In this document: in pieces, positions 9,377 through 17,229 of the stretch | How positions within the stretch are numbered: position 1 is the stretch's first letter | How the letters are laid out: every line of letters begins with the position of its first letter | Position numbers and translations under genes: made by a program | Source: Pseudomonadota bacterium | Lineage (GTDB): Bacteria > Pseudomonadota > Gammaproteobacteria > Berkiellales > Berkiellaceae | Length of the DNA stretch: 63,269 nucleotides | Direction: 5' to 3' | NCBI GenBank assembly: GCA_018242045.1 | Contig: JAFECR010000010.1 | Span: 91,348 to 154,616 of the forward strand | The notes under the pieces: model-generated | Told to the model about the DNA's origin: nothing | Seen by the model: the letters and a program-made list of their open reading frames with translations, nothing else | Databases searched by the model: none

Positions 9377-11506
9377 TCAACTTCCAGGATTTGATTTTAA
9401 TATTGACTCTTTTGAACCGTCCTTAATAAGACGACCTTGCTCCATGATAATCACTCTGTCTACTAGTGCTAATAAGGATTGGCGATGCGTCACCAATAGT
9501 AAGGTTTTTTTTCGTAAATAATTCGCAATACGCTGGATAAGTTCTTGCTCTGTTCTTATATCCATGGCGCTGGTAGGCTCGTCAAAAAGCCAAATCGAAG
9601 GGTTGCTAAGCAATGCTCTTGCAATAGCAATAGATTGTCTTTGACCACCTGAAATACCTTCACCTCGCTCACCAATGGGAAGTGCATACCCTAAAGGGTG
9701 ACGATTAATAAAGGAATCCGCGCCTGATAAGTAGGCAGCTTGAGCAATCATTCTATCGCTTACCCAAGGTGCTGTCATGGTAATATTGTCTCGGACTGTT
9801 CCAAAAAAAAGTAAACTTTCCTGTGGCACATAACCTATATTTCGGCGCAAATCGACAGGATCGATTTGGTTTAAATCAATGCCATCAATTCTAATGCTGC
9901 CACTGTTTGGTTGATATAACCCAAGTAACAATTTTTGAATAGTACTTTTTCCAGATCCAATTTGTCCTAAAATAGCAATACGTTCTAAATGTTTAAACTT
10001 GAAGGAAACATTATCTAGCGCTTTAATCTCTTGATCAGGATATGAAAAGGTTACATTTTCAAATTCTATATTTCCCTGTAAGGTTGGTCGATACAAATAT
10101 TTTTTCTCAAGCGGGCGTTCTTGTGGCATTTTCATAATATTATTTAAACATTCTAATGACATGCGTGCTTGTTGTAGTCTTGTTAAGATACTTGCCAGTT
10201 GACTCAAAGGCGCAATAATACGGCTTGCTAAAATACTGCAAGCAATTAACCCACCTAAAGTTAAATTGCCTTTATGAATTTCATACACACCTAAAGCTAT
10301 CATTAAAATGTAAATTAATTGTTGTGAAAAATTAGCAATATTTATCACTAATGATGAATATAAACGAGCCTGTAAACCATGTTTGGCAGTATTGCTAACA
10401 AATTGTTCCCATCGGTATTGCATTTTTCCTTCAAAAGAAAGGCATTTTATTGTTTCAAGCCCAGTGACAGATTCAACCAAAATAGCATGTTTTTGTGCGG
10501 CTCCTTTTAAAGTTTGCATAACCGCTTTTCGCATGGGCCTTTCTAAAATCAAAGAAAAAATAAAAACGATAGGCACGATGATTAATGGAACCCAGATTAA
10601 ATTCCCACCGATATAATTAATTAATACAAAATAAAGAATCACAAAAGGAAGATCTATCAAGGTGGTCAAGGTGGAAGATGTAAAAAAATCTCGTAGCACT
10701 TCAAATTCGCGCAAGTTATTAACAAAAGCCCCAACTGATGTTGGTTTATTTGCTAATTGTATACCCAACACATGTTGAAATATGACACTTGCTAAAACAA
10801 TATCGGCTTTTTTGCCACAAAGATCAATCATATAACTTCGCAATGTGCGCAGGATAAAGTCAAAAACATAAACGGTTATTAATCCTATTAACAACACCCA
10901 TAAGGTAGTTATGGCATAATTAGGAATGACCCTATCATAAACATTCATTGCGAATAACGGGCCAAGTAAAGATACAACATTAATAAATAAAGCACCCAAT
11001 ATGACTTGCACATAAATGGCACGATATTGCCATAACGTTCCCCAAAACCAAGATTTTTGAGATATTTCTTTTACTTTAATATCGCTTCGTTCTTCAAATT
11101 TAATCACAGGATTAACAAAAATAATTAATCCTGTATATACTTCCTCAAGTTCTTTAATTGTTTTTTTAACAACACCCCCTGCACTTTCAGGCAAAATAAC
11201 ATCCACTGTCTCATCACTGTTAATAGATTGCAAAACACAAGCTTTGCCCTCTTTTAGAATAACAACTGCCGGTAATACCAAATTCGATAAATGAGCTAAC
11301 GATCGTTTTAATATTCGAGTTGATAATCCTGCACGCTCTGCTGCTCGCATAAAAACTTCAGGAGTTAATCGATTATCTTTCAAGGGCAAGCCTGCCCTTA
11401 ACGCTTCTCGAGAAAAAGGATTATGATAAATATGAGTAAGAATGACCAAACAATCCAGGAGTGGATCTGTCATTGTTTCTTCGTTTGAATTGATTTCTTC
11501 GGTCAT
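9377..11506 (-). CDS. LapB/LssB-type T1SS ABC transporter with degenerate C39 domain
   Basis: A 709-aa fused membrane/ATPase exporter. The N-terminal ~140 residues are C39-like. The DPLLDCLVIL segment aligns its Cys with the second, non-catalytic Cys of C39 peptidases, so the catalytic Cys seems absent, as is usual in RTX exporters (C39-like domain). A six-helix ABC transmembrane domain spans ~165-440. The nucleotide-binding domain has Walker A GQIGSGKST, signature ISGGQRQSIAIARALL and Walker B IWLFDEPTSAMD, then the H-loop TH. It should pump the RTX protein at 4207-7962. No strong Shine-Dalgarno is seen before the ATG. It is unlikely to cleave the double-glycine peptides found elsewhere in this window. 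Confidence 0.92.
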   Translation of the reverse strand: MTEEINSNEETMTDPLLDCLVILTHIYHNPFSREALRAGLPLKDNRLTPEVFMRAAERAGLSTRILKRSLAHLSNLVLPAVVILKEGKACVLQSINSDETVDVILPESAGGVVKKTIKELEEVYTGLIIFVNPVIKFEERSDIKVKEISQKSWFWGTLWQYRAIYVQVILGALFINVVSLLGPLFAMNVYDRVIPNYAITTLWVLLIGLITVYVFDFILRTLRSYMIDLCGKKADIVLASVIFQHVLGIQLANKPTSVGAFVNNLREFEVLRDFFTSSTLTTLIDLPFVILYFVLINYIGGNLIWVPLIIVPIVFIFSLILERPMRKAVMQTLKGAAQKHAILVESVTGLETIKCLSFEGKMQYRWEQFVSNTAKHGLQARLYSSLVINIANFSQQLIYILMIALGVYEIHKGNLTLGGLIACSILASRIIAPLSQLASILTRLQQARMSLECLNNIMKMPQERPLEKKYLYRPTLQGNIEFENVTFSYPDQEIKALDNVSFKFKHLERIAILGQIGSGKSTIQKLLLGLYQPNSGSIRIDGIDLNQIDPVDLRRNIGYVPQESLLFFGTVRDNITMTAPWVSDRMIAQAAYLSGADSFINRHPLGYALPIGERGEGISGGQRQSIAIARALLSNPSIWLFDEPTSAMDIRTEQELIQRIANYLRKKTLLLVTHRQSLLALVDRVIIMEQGRLIKDGSKESILKSNPGS

Positions 11507-11612
11507 GCAAGTTTATCGGCAAATTCATCAGCAATCAATAATCGTGGCACTAAACTGTAAAAATATACGACTCCATTATTTATAGCACCACAATTTTAGA
11601 GACTGTTGATAC

Positions 11613-11873
11613 TTAGCCACAGGCAAATGAGAAGAGATGATTTACACGGGACACTATCGATAATATAAATTTGATAAGAGTTTCAATCTCAGCAGCTTGG
11701 GGCAAAATTTGTTCTCTAAAGGAACTTTCCTTTAAAAATTTAGCACTCAGTTTTCGCCAGATTTTAAGATCCCATTCATCTCGAGGTAAAGAAAAAAGAC
11801 AAGCATCATGCATTAATTGTTGTAAAGCTTCATTCAATAAAGTGCTAATTAACTCATAACTGCTTCCATACAA
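11613..11873 (-). CDS. Small hypothetical protein upstream of the T1SS genes
   Basis: An 86-aa protein, mostly helical, with no motif I recognise (core EWDLKIWRKLSAKFLKESSF). It lies on the same strand 106 bases before the exporter gene. Its ribosome-binding site is weak, and a short reading frame on the other strand covers it. It may be a true small gene or a decayed remnant. No function is proposed. Confidence 0.35.
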   Translation of the reverse strand: MYGSSYELISTLLNEALQQLMHDACLFSLPRDEWDLKIWRKLSAKFLKESSFREQILPQAAEIETLIKFILSIVSRVNHLFSFACG

Positions 11874-12111
11874 AATAGAATTAATTCTTTGGGTTTACCT
11901 ATGATTGAAATAATTTAACTTGACATGCGCACGGTACGTAGACTTCCCCAAAATCTGCAACAAAGCCAGGCATCTGCGGCACGTAGAGTAGAGGTACCAA
12001 ACGCCGACAGGCCCTACTAGTGTAAATACAAGGTTTCTTACTTGTTCTTCTATTGAAATCGCTTTTTTTTTTATGTTAATCTACCAACCTTTAAATAATG
12101 AGATTACTTGG

Positions 12112-12399
12112 ATGAGAGTACTACATAATACAGAAGCAAAATTTATCTCAGGTGCAAACCATGAATTAACAAACCTAAACTTATCTTTCATGGCTATAGG
12201 CGGCTATTTTGGTTCCTACCTAGCCTACATAAAGCCGCTCATGAAATCCCAAGCAACTTTGGCTACTGGTTTGGTAGAGGTCTATACACCATTAGGCTGG
12301 GTTTTAGCTTGTGGAATATTGCTTGGAGCGTCAGCAGGTCATTTAACATATAGTGTTGCGAAAGCAGGTTATGATGCTCTTTACCCATCACCACAATAA
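12112..12399 (+). CDS. Double-glycine-leader small protein (family member 1)
   Basis: A 95-aa protein when started at the internal ATG at 12112 rather than 13 codons upstream. That choice gives MRVLHNTEAKFISGA, which has the same 15-residue length and pattern as six other leaders in this window, with GA at positions 14-15. The mature part has two hydrophobic, Gly/Ala-rich segments (LSFMAIGGYFGSYLAYI and GWVLACGILLGASAG). This is typical of class II microcin-like precursors cleaved after GG/GA by C39 peptidase exporters. No immunity gene is recognisable beside it. Processing and function are inference. Confidence 0.6.
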   Translation: MRVLHNTEAKFISGANHELTNLNLSFMAIGGYFGSYLAYIKPLMKSQATLATGLVEVYTPLGWVLACGILLGASAGHLTYSVAKAGYDALYPSPQ

Positions 12400-12685
12400 G
12401 TTCACTTATTCATAAGAGTCTTTTTTATGTAATTTCGATTGTTGTTGTTTCTTTGACAATGACGTCATCTATGGATTAACAATATATAACGCACTTAAAG
12501 CAGAAATGCTTCCTATGGTGCTTCCTATGGGACACCCATGTAAAATCTAAAGGATTTCATAAGTAATTTATTTATCTCAGTAGGTGTGGTAAAAAATAAT
12601 TCCTCCTATTTCCCCTAAGTAGACAGAACTTTGCTTCTTGTTTATTGTGGTCACCAATTGGATTTATACAAAAAGGGAAATTTTT

Positions 12686-13807
12686 ATGTCACATGTGGTT
12701 ATTTTTGACAATGATGGTTCTTCAGATGATATTACAGCGCTCATCTATTTAGCCAGTGATCCTAATGTCACTATTAAGGGCATCACAATGGCTGCTACCG
12801 GTGAAGCTCATGGTTTGCTGGGCGCTAAAAATATGGCTGCCTTTTGCTTCCAGCTAGGTATTGGTGGAATCCCCATAGCCTATGGAACAGAGAAACCGAT
12901 TAGCAAAAGTTTTCTCCCCTTTCCAGATTACTTACGTCAGATCATCGATAATATTCTAGAAGGTAAGTCGATTAAGGAACATCCAAACCCAATTATCACA
13001 GATAATGCTGTAGAACTCATCAGAACAATTGTGCAAGAAAGCAACGATAAAGTTACTATTTTGGCAACAGGGCCTTTAACGAATATTGCGCAATTCATTG
13101 ACCAGTATCCTGCATTGACGAATAAGATTGAAAAAATTGTTATTATGGGTGGGGCAATAAAAGCAGAAGGGAATATTCAAGCCCTTCATAAAGAGTCCAC
13201 CAATAAAGTTGCAGAGTGCAATATCCTAGCCGATCCTGAAGCAGCACAAAGAGTGTTTTCATCTAAGATCCCAGTTGTATTAGTGCCACTGGATGCGACT
13301 AATCAGGTCCCCATGACTGAAGCATTTTATCTATCTCTAGGTTTATCACAAAACCCTGATCATCATCTCATTTATTTACTCCTTAAAGATATTTGGGATG
13401 GTTTTGGTCGAGAAATATTTGTAAACCACTTTTATTTGTGGGATCCCCTGGCCGCAATGATCTGCACACAACCAGCAATTGCTGAATATGAGTCCATGCC
13501 TCTTGTTGTTGATCTTGAATCAGGCCAAACAAGAGTAGACGTAAGTAATGAAAGCAGCTGTCATATTCAAGTAGCGACTAAAATTTTGGAACCAAAAACA
13601 ATATTGTCGCGCTTAATGGAAAAAATTACTGAAAGGATTGAGCCCAAAACCGATCTTATAGTTAGTCTCCTTGACAAAAATGCTGCCTATACACCAGGAC
13701 ATGATAAACAAAATAATGAAGAGGCTGTGAAGGTTGTAGAGCTAGAGGTAAATGAGCAAACAAAGTATTCTGACAATGCCAGCAAGAAGAAAGTGACATT
13801 AACTTAG
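12686..13807 (+). CDS. Inosine-uridine preferring nucleoside hydrolase family protein
   Basis: A 373-aa protein in the nucleoside N-ribohydrolase fold, which cleaves nucleosides to base and ribose in salvage. The start at 12686 (GGGAAA before the ATG) gives MSHVVIFDNDGSSDD, matching the N-terminal DxDxxxDD calcium-binding cluster of the family (usual form DTDPGxDD). Other family features are TILATGPLTNIA, VIMGGAIKAEGN, EC-NILADPEAAQ and LWDPLAAM. The C-terminal ~40 residues are a charged tail beyond the usual domain. The family is 310-330 aa, so this one is slightly long. Nucleoside salvage suits an intracellular lifestyle. Confidence 0.85.
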   Translation: MSHVVIFDNDGSSDDITALIYLASDPNVTIKGITMAATGEAHGLLGAKNMAAFCFQLGIGGIPIAYGTEKPISKSFLPFPDYLRQIIDNILEGKSIKEHPNPIITDNAVELIRTIVQESNDKVTILATGPLTNIAQFIDQYPALTNKIEKIVIMGGAIKAEGNIQALHKESTNKVAECNILADPEAAQRVFSSKIPVVLVPLDATNQVPMTEAFYLSLGLSQNPDHHLIYLLLKDIWDGFGREIFVNHFYLWDPLAAMICTQPAIAEYESMPLVVDLESGQTRVDVSNESSCHIQVATKILEPKTILSRLMEKITERIEPKTDLIVSLLDKNAAYTPGHDKQNNEEAVKVVELEVNEQTKYSDNASKKKVTLT

Positions 13808-13980
13808 CAATAGCAATAGAAAGAGAATGGTAACCAAGTGTTCCACTTCTTTAATACCGCTTTGGCTTAAAGCCTCAAATGTCGCAATGATACGCTGGGC
13901 GGTGTTAGGTTTTCGTGGAGCATAGAAACGAAAACCCAGAACAACATAGAGAAATATTCACTTTTTTGAGGAAAAATTAT

Positions 13981-14550
13981 ATGGAACAAATTACAAAAAA
14001 TATAAAAATTGTTATGATCCATGGGAATAGTGGTACCACATCAAATCATTATTGGTTTCCTTCAGTCAAAACTGAGCTCGAGGCATTAGGCATTAAAGTA
14101 GTCGCAAACGATCTCCCAGATAATACTCTTGCAAGAGCATCAATTTGGTTGCCTTTTATGAAAGATGAGTTGAATATAGATAAAAATACAATCATCATTG
14201 GTCATTCATCAGGTGCTATTGCTGCAATGAGGTATGCAGAAAAGTATTCCATTTATGGCTCAGTGCTCGTAGCAAGCTACTACACTGATCTCGGTATGGA
14301 ATCTGAAAAAAATAGTGGTTATTTTGACTCACCCTGGGATTGGGGCACCATTTCAAAAAATCAAAATTGGATCATACAATTTGCTTCCACTGATGACCCC
14401 TGGATCCCTATTTCTGAGCCGCGATATGTTCATGACAAATTGAATTCACAGTATCATGAATTCACCAACATGGGACATTTTGGTGGAGACTATGATAAAA
14501 AAACTTTTCCAGAATGTGTTGATGCTATTAAAAAGCTTGTAAAAATATAA
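13981..14550 (+). CDS. RBBP9/YdeN-family alpha/beta hydrolase
   Basis: A 189-aa serine hydrolase. The start at 13981 is preferred because GAGGA lies nine bases upstream and the family begins with the first strand (IKIVMIHGNSGTTSNHYW). The nucleophile elbow is IIIGHSSGAIAAMRY (GHSSG). The acid lies in ASTDDPWIP, and the catalytic His in FTNMGHFG. Size and order match the RBBP9/YdeN group of small hydrolases, whose substrates are mostly unknown. It follows the nucleoside hydrolase by ~170 bases on the same strand but has its own leader region. Confidence 0.85.
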   Translation: MEQITKNIKIVMIHGNSGTTSNHYWFPSVKTELEALGIKVVANDLPDNTLARASIWLPFMKDELNIDKNTIIIGHSSGAIAAMRYAEKYSIYGSVLVASYYTDLGMESEKNSGYFDSPWDWGTISKNQNWIIQFASTDDPWIPISEPRYVHDKLNSQYHEFTNMGHFGGDYDKKTFPECVDAIKKLVKI

Positions 14551-14556
14551 TAGAAA

Positions 14557-15027
14557 TTACTCGAGGTCTAGAATTGACTGTGGAGCTTCCCGAGACAATC
14601 CTTTAGCCCATGTTCTAATGAGCTTCTTATTTTGTTGATCAAAGGAAAGCCCACCAATTAATGTAGATTCAGCAACATCCGAGTTTTTCTGCCACATTGT
14701 GAAAAAATGTTTTTTCGCCCAAGACTGAACTGCCTTAGCTAGTGCATAGTTTTCATTCTTTTTCTTATCTGATCCTCTCTCCATGCCTAGAATATTTAAA
14801 CAATAGCCGAGAATTCTGGTGCCTTTATAATTTGGGAATTCTGAAAGCCGTGCAATTTCGTCATACAAAAGTCGACGAACTTTAAACCGCACAATTCTCC
14901 AAGCTTTGCCATCACCTCCAATTCTGGAGAATAACGTAGCCCAAACAATATTGTGTTGAATCATCCAGCAAGTATCCAGAGGGGATTTAATAGTAGACGC
15001 TGCAAAGCATATGTCAAAAATCATCAT
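14557..15027 (-). CDS. Hypothetical protein, 5'-truncated and joined to a terminase fragment
   Basis: 156 aa from the ATG at 15027, with no recognised family. It is rich in Trp and basic residues (KAVQSWAKKHFFTMW). The reading frame stays open upstream of the ATG. First come about 20 further residues that look like real protein (FNRIHEGTYPKNIYDHLA), then, in the same frame, a stretch matching the N-terminus of the phage terminase (SQWVDQFCFL). The gene has therefore probably lost its own 5' end in a recombination with prophage DNA. Whether it is still expressed is unknown. Confidence 0.45.
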   Translation of the reverse strand: MMIFDICFAASTIKSPLDTCWMIQHNIVWATLFSRIGGDGKAWRIVRFKVRRLLYDEIARLSEFPNYKGTRILGYCLNILGMERGSDKKKNENYALAKAVQSWAKKHFFTMWQKNSDVAESTLIGGLSFDQQNKKLIRTWAKGLSREAPQSILDLE

Positions 15028-15087
15028 CGCAAGATGGTCGTATATATTTTTAGGATAGGTGCCTTCATGAATTCTGTTAAAGGGCTG

Positions 15088-15135
15088 AAGAAAGCAGAAT
15101 TGATCAACCCACTGCGAAATAGTTAATTTTGGCGG
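15088..15135 (-). pseudogene. Fragment of a phage terminase large subunit gene (older prophage remnant)
   Basis: The minus strand encodes PPKLTISQWVDQFCFL. It differs by only two substitutions from PPKLTISQWADQYCFL in the complete terminase gene of the neighbouring prophage (19291-21078), and the DNA is also very similar. The rest of the gene is missing. It is followed in frame by an unrelated sequence, so this is a recombination scar from a second, related prophage. Confidence 0.75.
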
Positions 15136-15320
15136 ATGAGATAGTTAGGATATGGGGGTTTACCAAGAACAATGGTATTACGGATGGCATTCATCGAAAG
15201 ATGAAGCTCATACAAAGGGGTACATACGAGTTTAGGAATTTTGAAAATTACAGATTGAGAGTTAAAGTGTTATGCTCTTCGTGTATAAACTGATGCGCTC
15301 CCTTAATTGGGATAGAGCCC

Positions 15321-15449
15321 CAAAACTCCGGCACTGGTAGTTTTACATCGTAAGACAGTGACAAGATAATGTAGTCTAAGTGTTTGATATTTTCGAGATT
15401 TTTATGGCGCGCCCGGAGAGACTCGAACTCCCGACCACCTGGTTCGAAG
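15321..15449. repeat. Left prophage attachment repeat (attL) with integrase-tail remnant
   Basis: A 129-base direct repeat of 30812-30940 without indels. The last 45 bases (15405-15449) are identical and correspond to the 3' part of the tRNA-Arg gene, including CCA. The first 84 bases differ at about eight sites and correspond to the 3' end of the prophage integrase gene plus spacer. The presence of integrase-tail sequence outside the left boundary implies that another, related element was once integrated here in tandem. Confidence 0.85.
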
Positions 15450-15687
15450 TTAGGTGATGAAAAATTAAGAGATTGATTTTATTAACAATTATGGCGCGGC
15501 GCCCGTTGCAATTTGCTAGACTTTGCATAACTGTGCAAGCACTGTATTCGGTAAAAGTTCGGCAAGAATTTTCCGCATAGGCCTTTTGATTTCTCATGAG
15601 TCAGAACAGTTAATTTAATCATATACACTGATGTCTTTACACTCATCTTATACTTGAAATTGGTACCGTATGTGGTATCATTATCTA

Positions 15688-15930
15688 ATGAGCAGGATAG
15701 AAAAATTAATAGCAAAGATGCGAAATAATCCCCGAGATTGGCAAATCGAGGATATTAAAGCTATTGCTGAACGGTTTGGTATTGAATACCGACAACCCGG
15801 TACCAGCCATGTAACATTTAGAGCAAGCTCAGGGGAAAAGGTAACTATCCCTGCTCACAAACCGATTAAGCCTGTATATATCAAGCAGTTTATTGCATTG
15901 CTAGATGGACTAGGAGACGAAAATGAGTGA
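15688..15930 (+). CDS. hicA: HicA-family toxin (mRNA interferase)
   Basis: An 80-aa protein with the double-stranded-RNA-binding-like HicA fold. The catalytic His lies in QPGTSHVTFR, followed by VTIPAHKPIKPVYIKQFI, which is characteristic of the family. HicA cleaves mRNA and is neutralised by HicB. The start at 15688 (MSRIEKL) is preferred over one six codons upstream. The stop overlaps the hicB start by eight bases, the usual toxin-first hicAB order. It sits just inside attL of the prophage, where it could stabilise the element or act against other phages. Confidence 0.88.
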   Translation: MSRIEKLIAKMRNNPRDWQIEDIKAIAERFGIEYRQPGTSHVTFRASSGEKVTIPAHKPIKPVYIKQFIALLDGLGDENE

Positions 15931-16282
15931 TTTACAATATCCAATGACAATTAGGCCATTGACCAAAGAAGAAGGTGGTGGTTATTTAATTGAATTTCCA
16001 GACTTGCCTGGCTGCATGGCCGATGGTGAGACGATGGAAGAAGCACTCCATGAGGCAGAAGACGCTTTACAAGCATGGCTGGCTACAGCGAAAGAATTTG
16101 GTGATGAGATACCTGAACCAAGTATTGCCTCAAAATATAGTGGTCAATGGCGGATCCGTTTACCAAAGAGTTTGCATGCTGCCCTCGCTTTACGTGCCAA
16201 GTCAGAAGGTGTGAGTTTAAACATGTTAGCAGCAACTATCTTGGCACAAGCTTGTGGTCAAAAAACAAATGCTTCGCATTAA
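15923..16282 (+). CDS. hicB: HicB-family antitoxin
   Basis: A 119-aa protein. The N-terminal partial RNase H-like domain is recognisable from GGGYLIEFPDLPGCMADGETMEEALHEA, which binds HicA. The C-terminal ribbon-helix-helix-type DNA-binding segment (IRLPKSLHAALALRAKSEG) would repress the hicAB promoter upstream of 15688. Its ATG lies inside the last codons of hicA, indicating translational coupling. Both domains are complete, so the pair is probably functional. Confidence 0.9.
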   Translation: MSDLQYPMTIRPLTKEEGGGYLIEFPDLPGCMADGETMEEALHEAEDALQAWLATAKEFGDEIPEPSIASKYSGQWRIRLPKSLHAALALRAKSEGVSLNMLAATILAQACGQKTNASH

Positions 16283-16497
16283 TATGCACATTCACTCGAA
16301 TGAATGAAGCCTAGATCATAAAGCCGGAGATAATAAGGGTTACCATAATTACGAATGATACTGCCCAATACCGCTTTTAGATTAGGAGGCTTATGGGAAT
16401 AATATTCAAAAGGCCAAAGATTTGCACCCACAGCTTTCCAAAATTTCCAATAATCTGCTCTATAAGCGTTTTCATCGTAAAATATTGGTTTAAACAA
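16279..16497 (-). CDS. Small hypothetical protein, convergent with hicB
   Basis: A 72-aa frame starting with TTG and rich in aromatic residues (YWKFWKAVGANLWPFEYYSH). Its stop codon overlaps the hicB 3' end by four bases on the opposite strand. I recognise no family. The composition looks protein-like, but the start codon is weak, so it may be the tail of a decayed gene. It belongs to the cargo at the left end of the prophage. Confidence 0.35.
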   Translation of the reverse strand: MFKPIFYDENAYRADYWKFWKAVGANLWPFEYYSHKPPNLKAVLGSIIRNYGNPYYLRLYDLGFIHSSECAY

Positions 16498-16653
16498 ACC
16501 CCTGCCTAGTATAATCTAATCAGCCGAATTATTAATTGTGTGAAATGCCCCTGGCTATAGGTGTAGCAGTATGAAACAAAAAATCAACAACAATAAGGTT
16601 GAGTCAACTGGCATTATGATAACCCAGCAGGGCTTTTCTCTAGGAGTTTTGTT

Positions 16654-17229
16654 TTGAATACTGCTGTAGATACCATTAAATCAGTCATCCTTTTTCAAAG
16701 TGACGCCTGCTATCCTGTGAACATTACAGATGAAACTCAAATCATTTCAACTAGTAAAGAATTCTTTCCACTTTTTTGGGCAGCCATGCTCTCTAAATCA
16801 CATTTAGTGGAAAATACTAAAGTTGATACTGTCGGTAAAATGATTATTACCTACCCATATATTATTATATCCAGCGAAGATGCCTACAATAATCTCAAAG
16901 AATTTGAAACTATCATCCGCGCTCTTTTGCCAGAAATCGTTGTTAAAAAATTTCAAAAATGGGTGGATGAACTATTTGAAAAGATTAGATATGATTTCTT
17001 GCATATAGAACCATTTAAACATTGGATTCATCAGAAGGTAGATCATGATTACAAGGTGCCGATATATGCTCTGATTGATCTTTATAATAAGGTAAACAAT
17101 TTAGAAACTTTATCGAGTCAAGAAAAAAATCAATTTATCGAGAATTTTGAGCCTCACCTTAAACCATGTTTAGCGATGATATCTTGTCGCGCGTTAAGGT
17201 GGTGTTGCATTGCCAGGATTTCAGCCTGA
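16654..17229 (+). CDS. Hypothetical protein with 3' end fused into the portal gene
   Basis: 191 aa from a TTG with AGGAG about eight bases upstream. Residues 1-~169 look like a genuine soluble protein of unknown family (FQKWVDELFEKIRYDF, KVPIYALIDLYNKVNNLE). The last ~22 residues (CLAMISCRALRWCCIARISA) are only the antisense reading of the portal gene, so the original 3' end has been lost. The break lies near 17160 and is the same joint that truncates the portal gene. Expression is possible but the protein is not native. Confidence 0.5.
   Translation: MNTAVDTIKSVILFQSDACYPVNITDETQIISTSKEFFPLFWAAMLSKSHLVENTKVDTVGKMIITYPYIIISSEDAYNNLKEFETIIRALLPEIVVKKFQKWVDELFEKIRYDFLHIEPFKHWIHQKVDHDYKVPIYALIDLYNKVNNLETLSSQEKNQFIENFEPHLKPCLAMISCRALRWCCIARISA

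Noticed and set aside
11900..12060. GC-richer intergenic patch containing TTGACA, considered as a small RNA gene
   Set aside because: No clear hairpin-plus-T terminator or conserved structure is visible, so it is not called.
13820..13920. Short minus-strand frame (RFYAPRKPNTAQRI...) upstream of the alpha/beta hydrolase
   Set aside because: It looks protein-like for about 35 residues but has no start, no family match I can name and no continuation, so it may be a remnant or chance.
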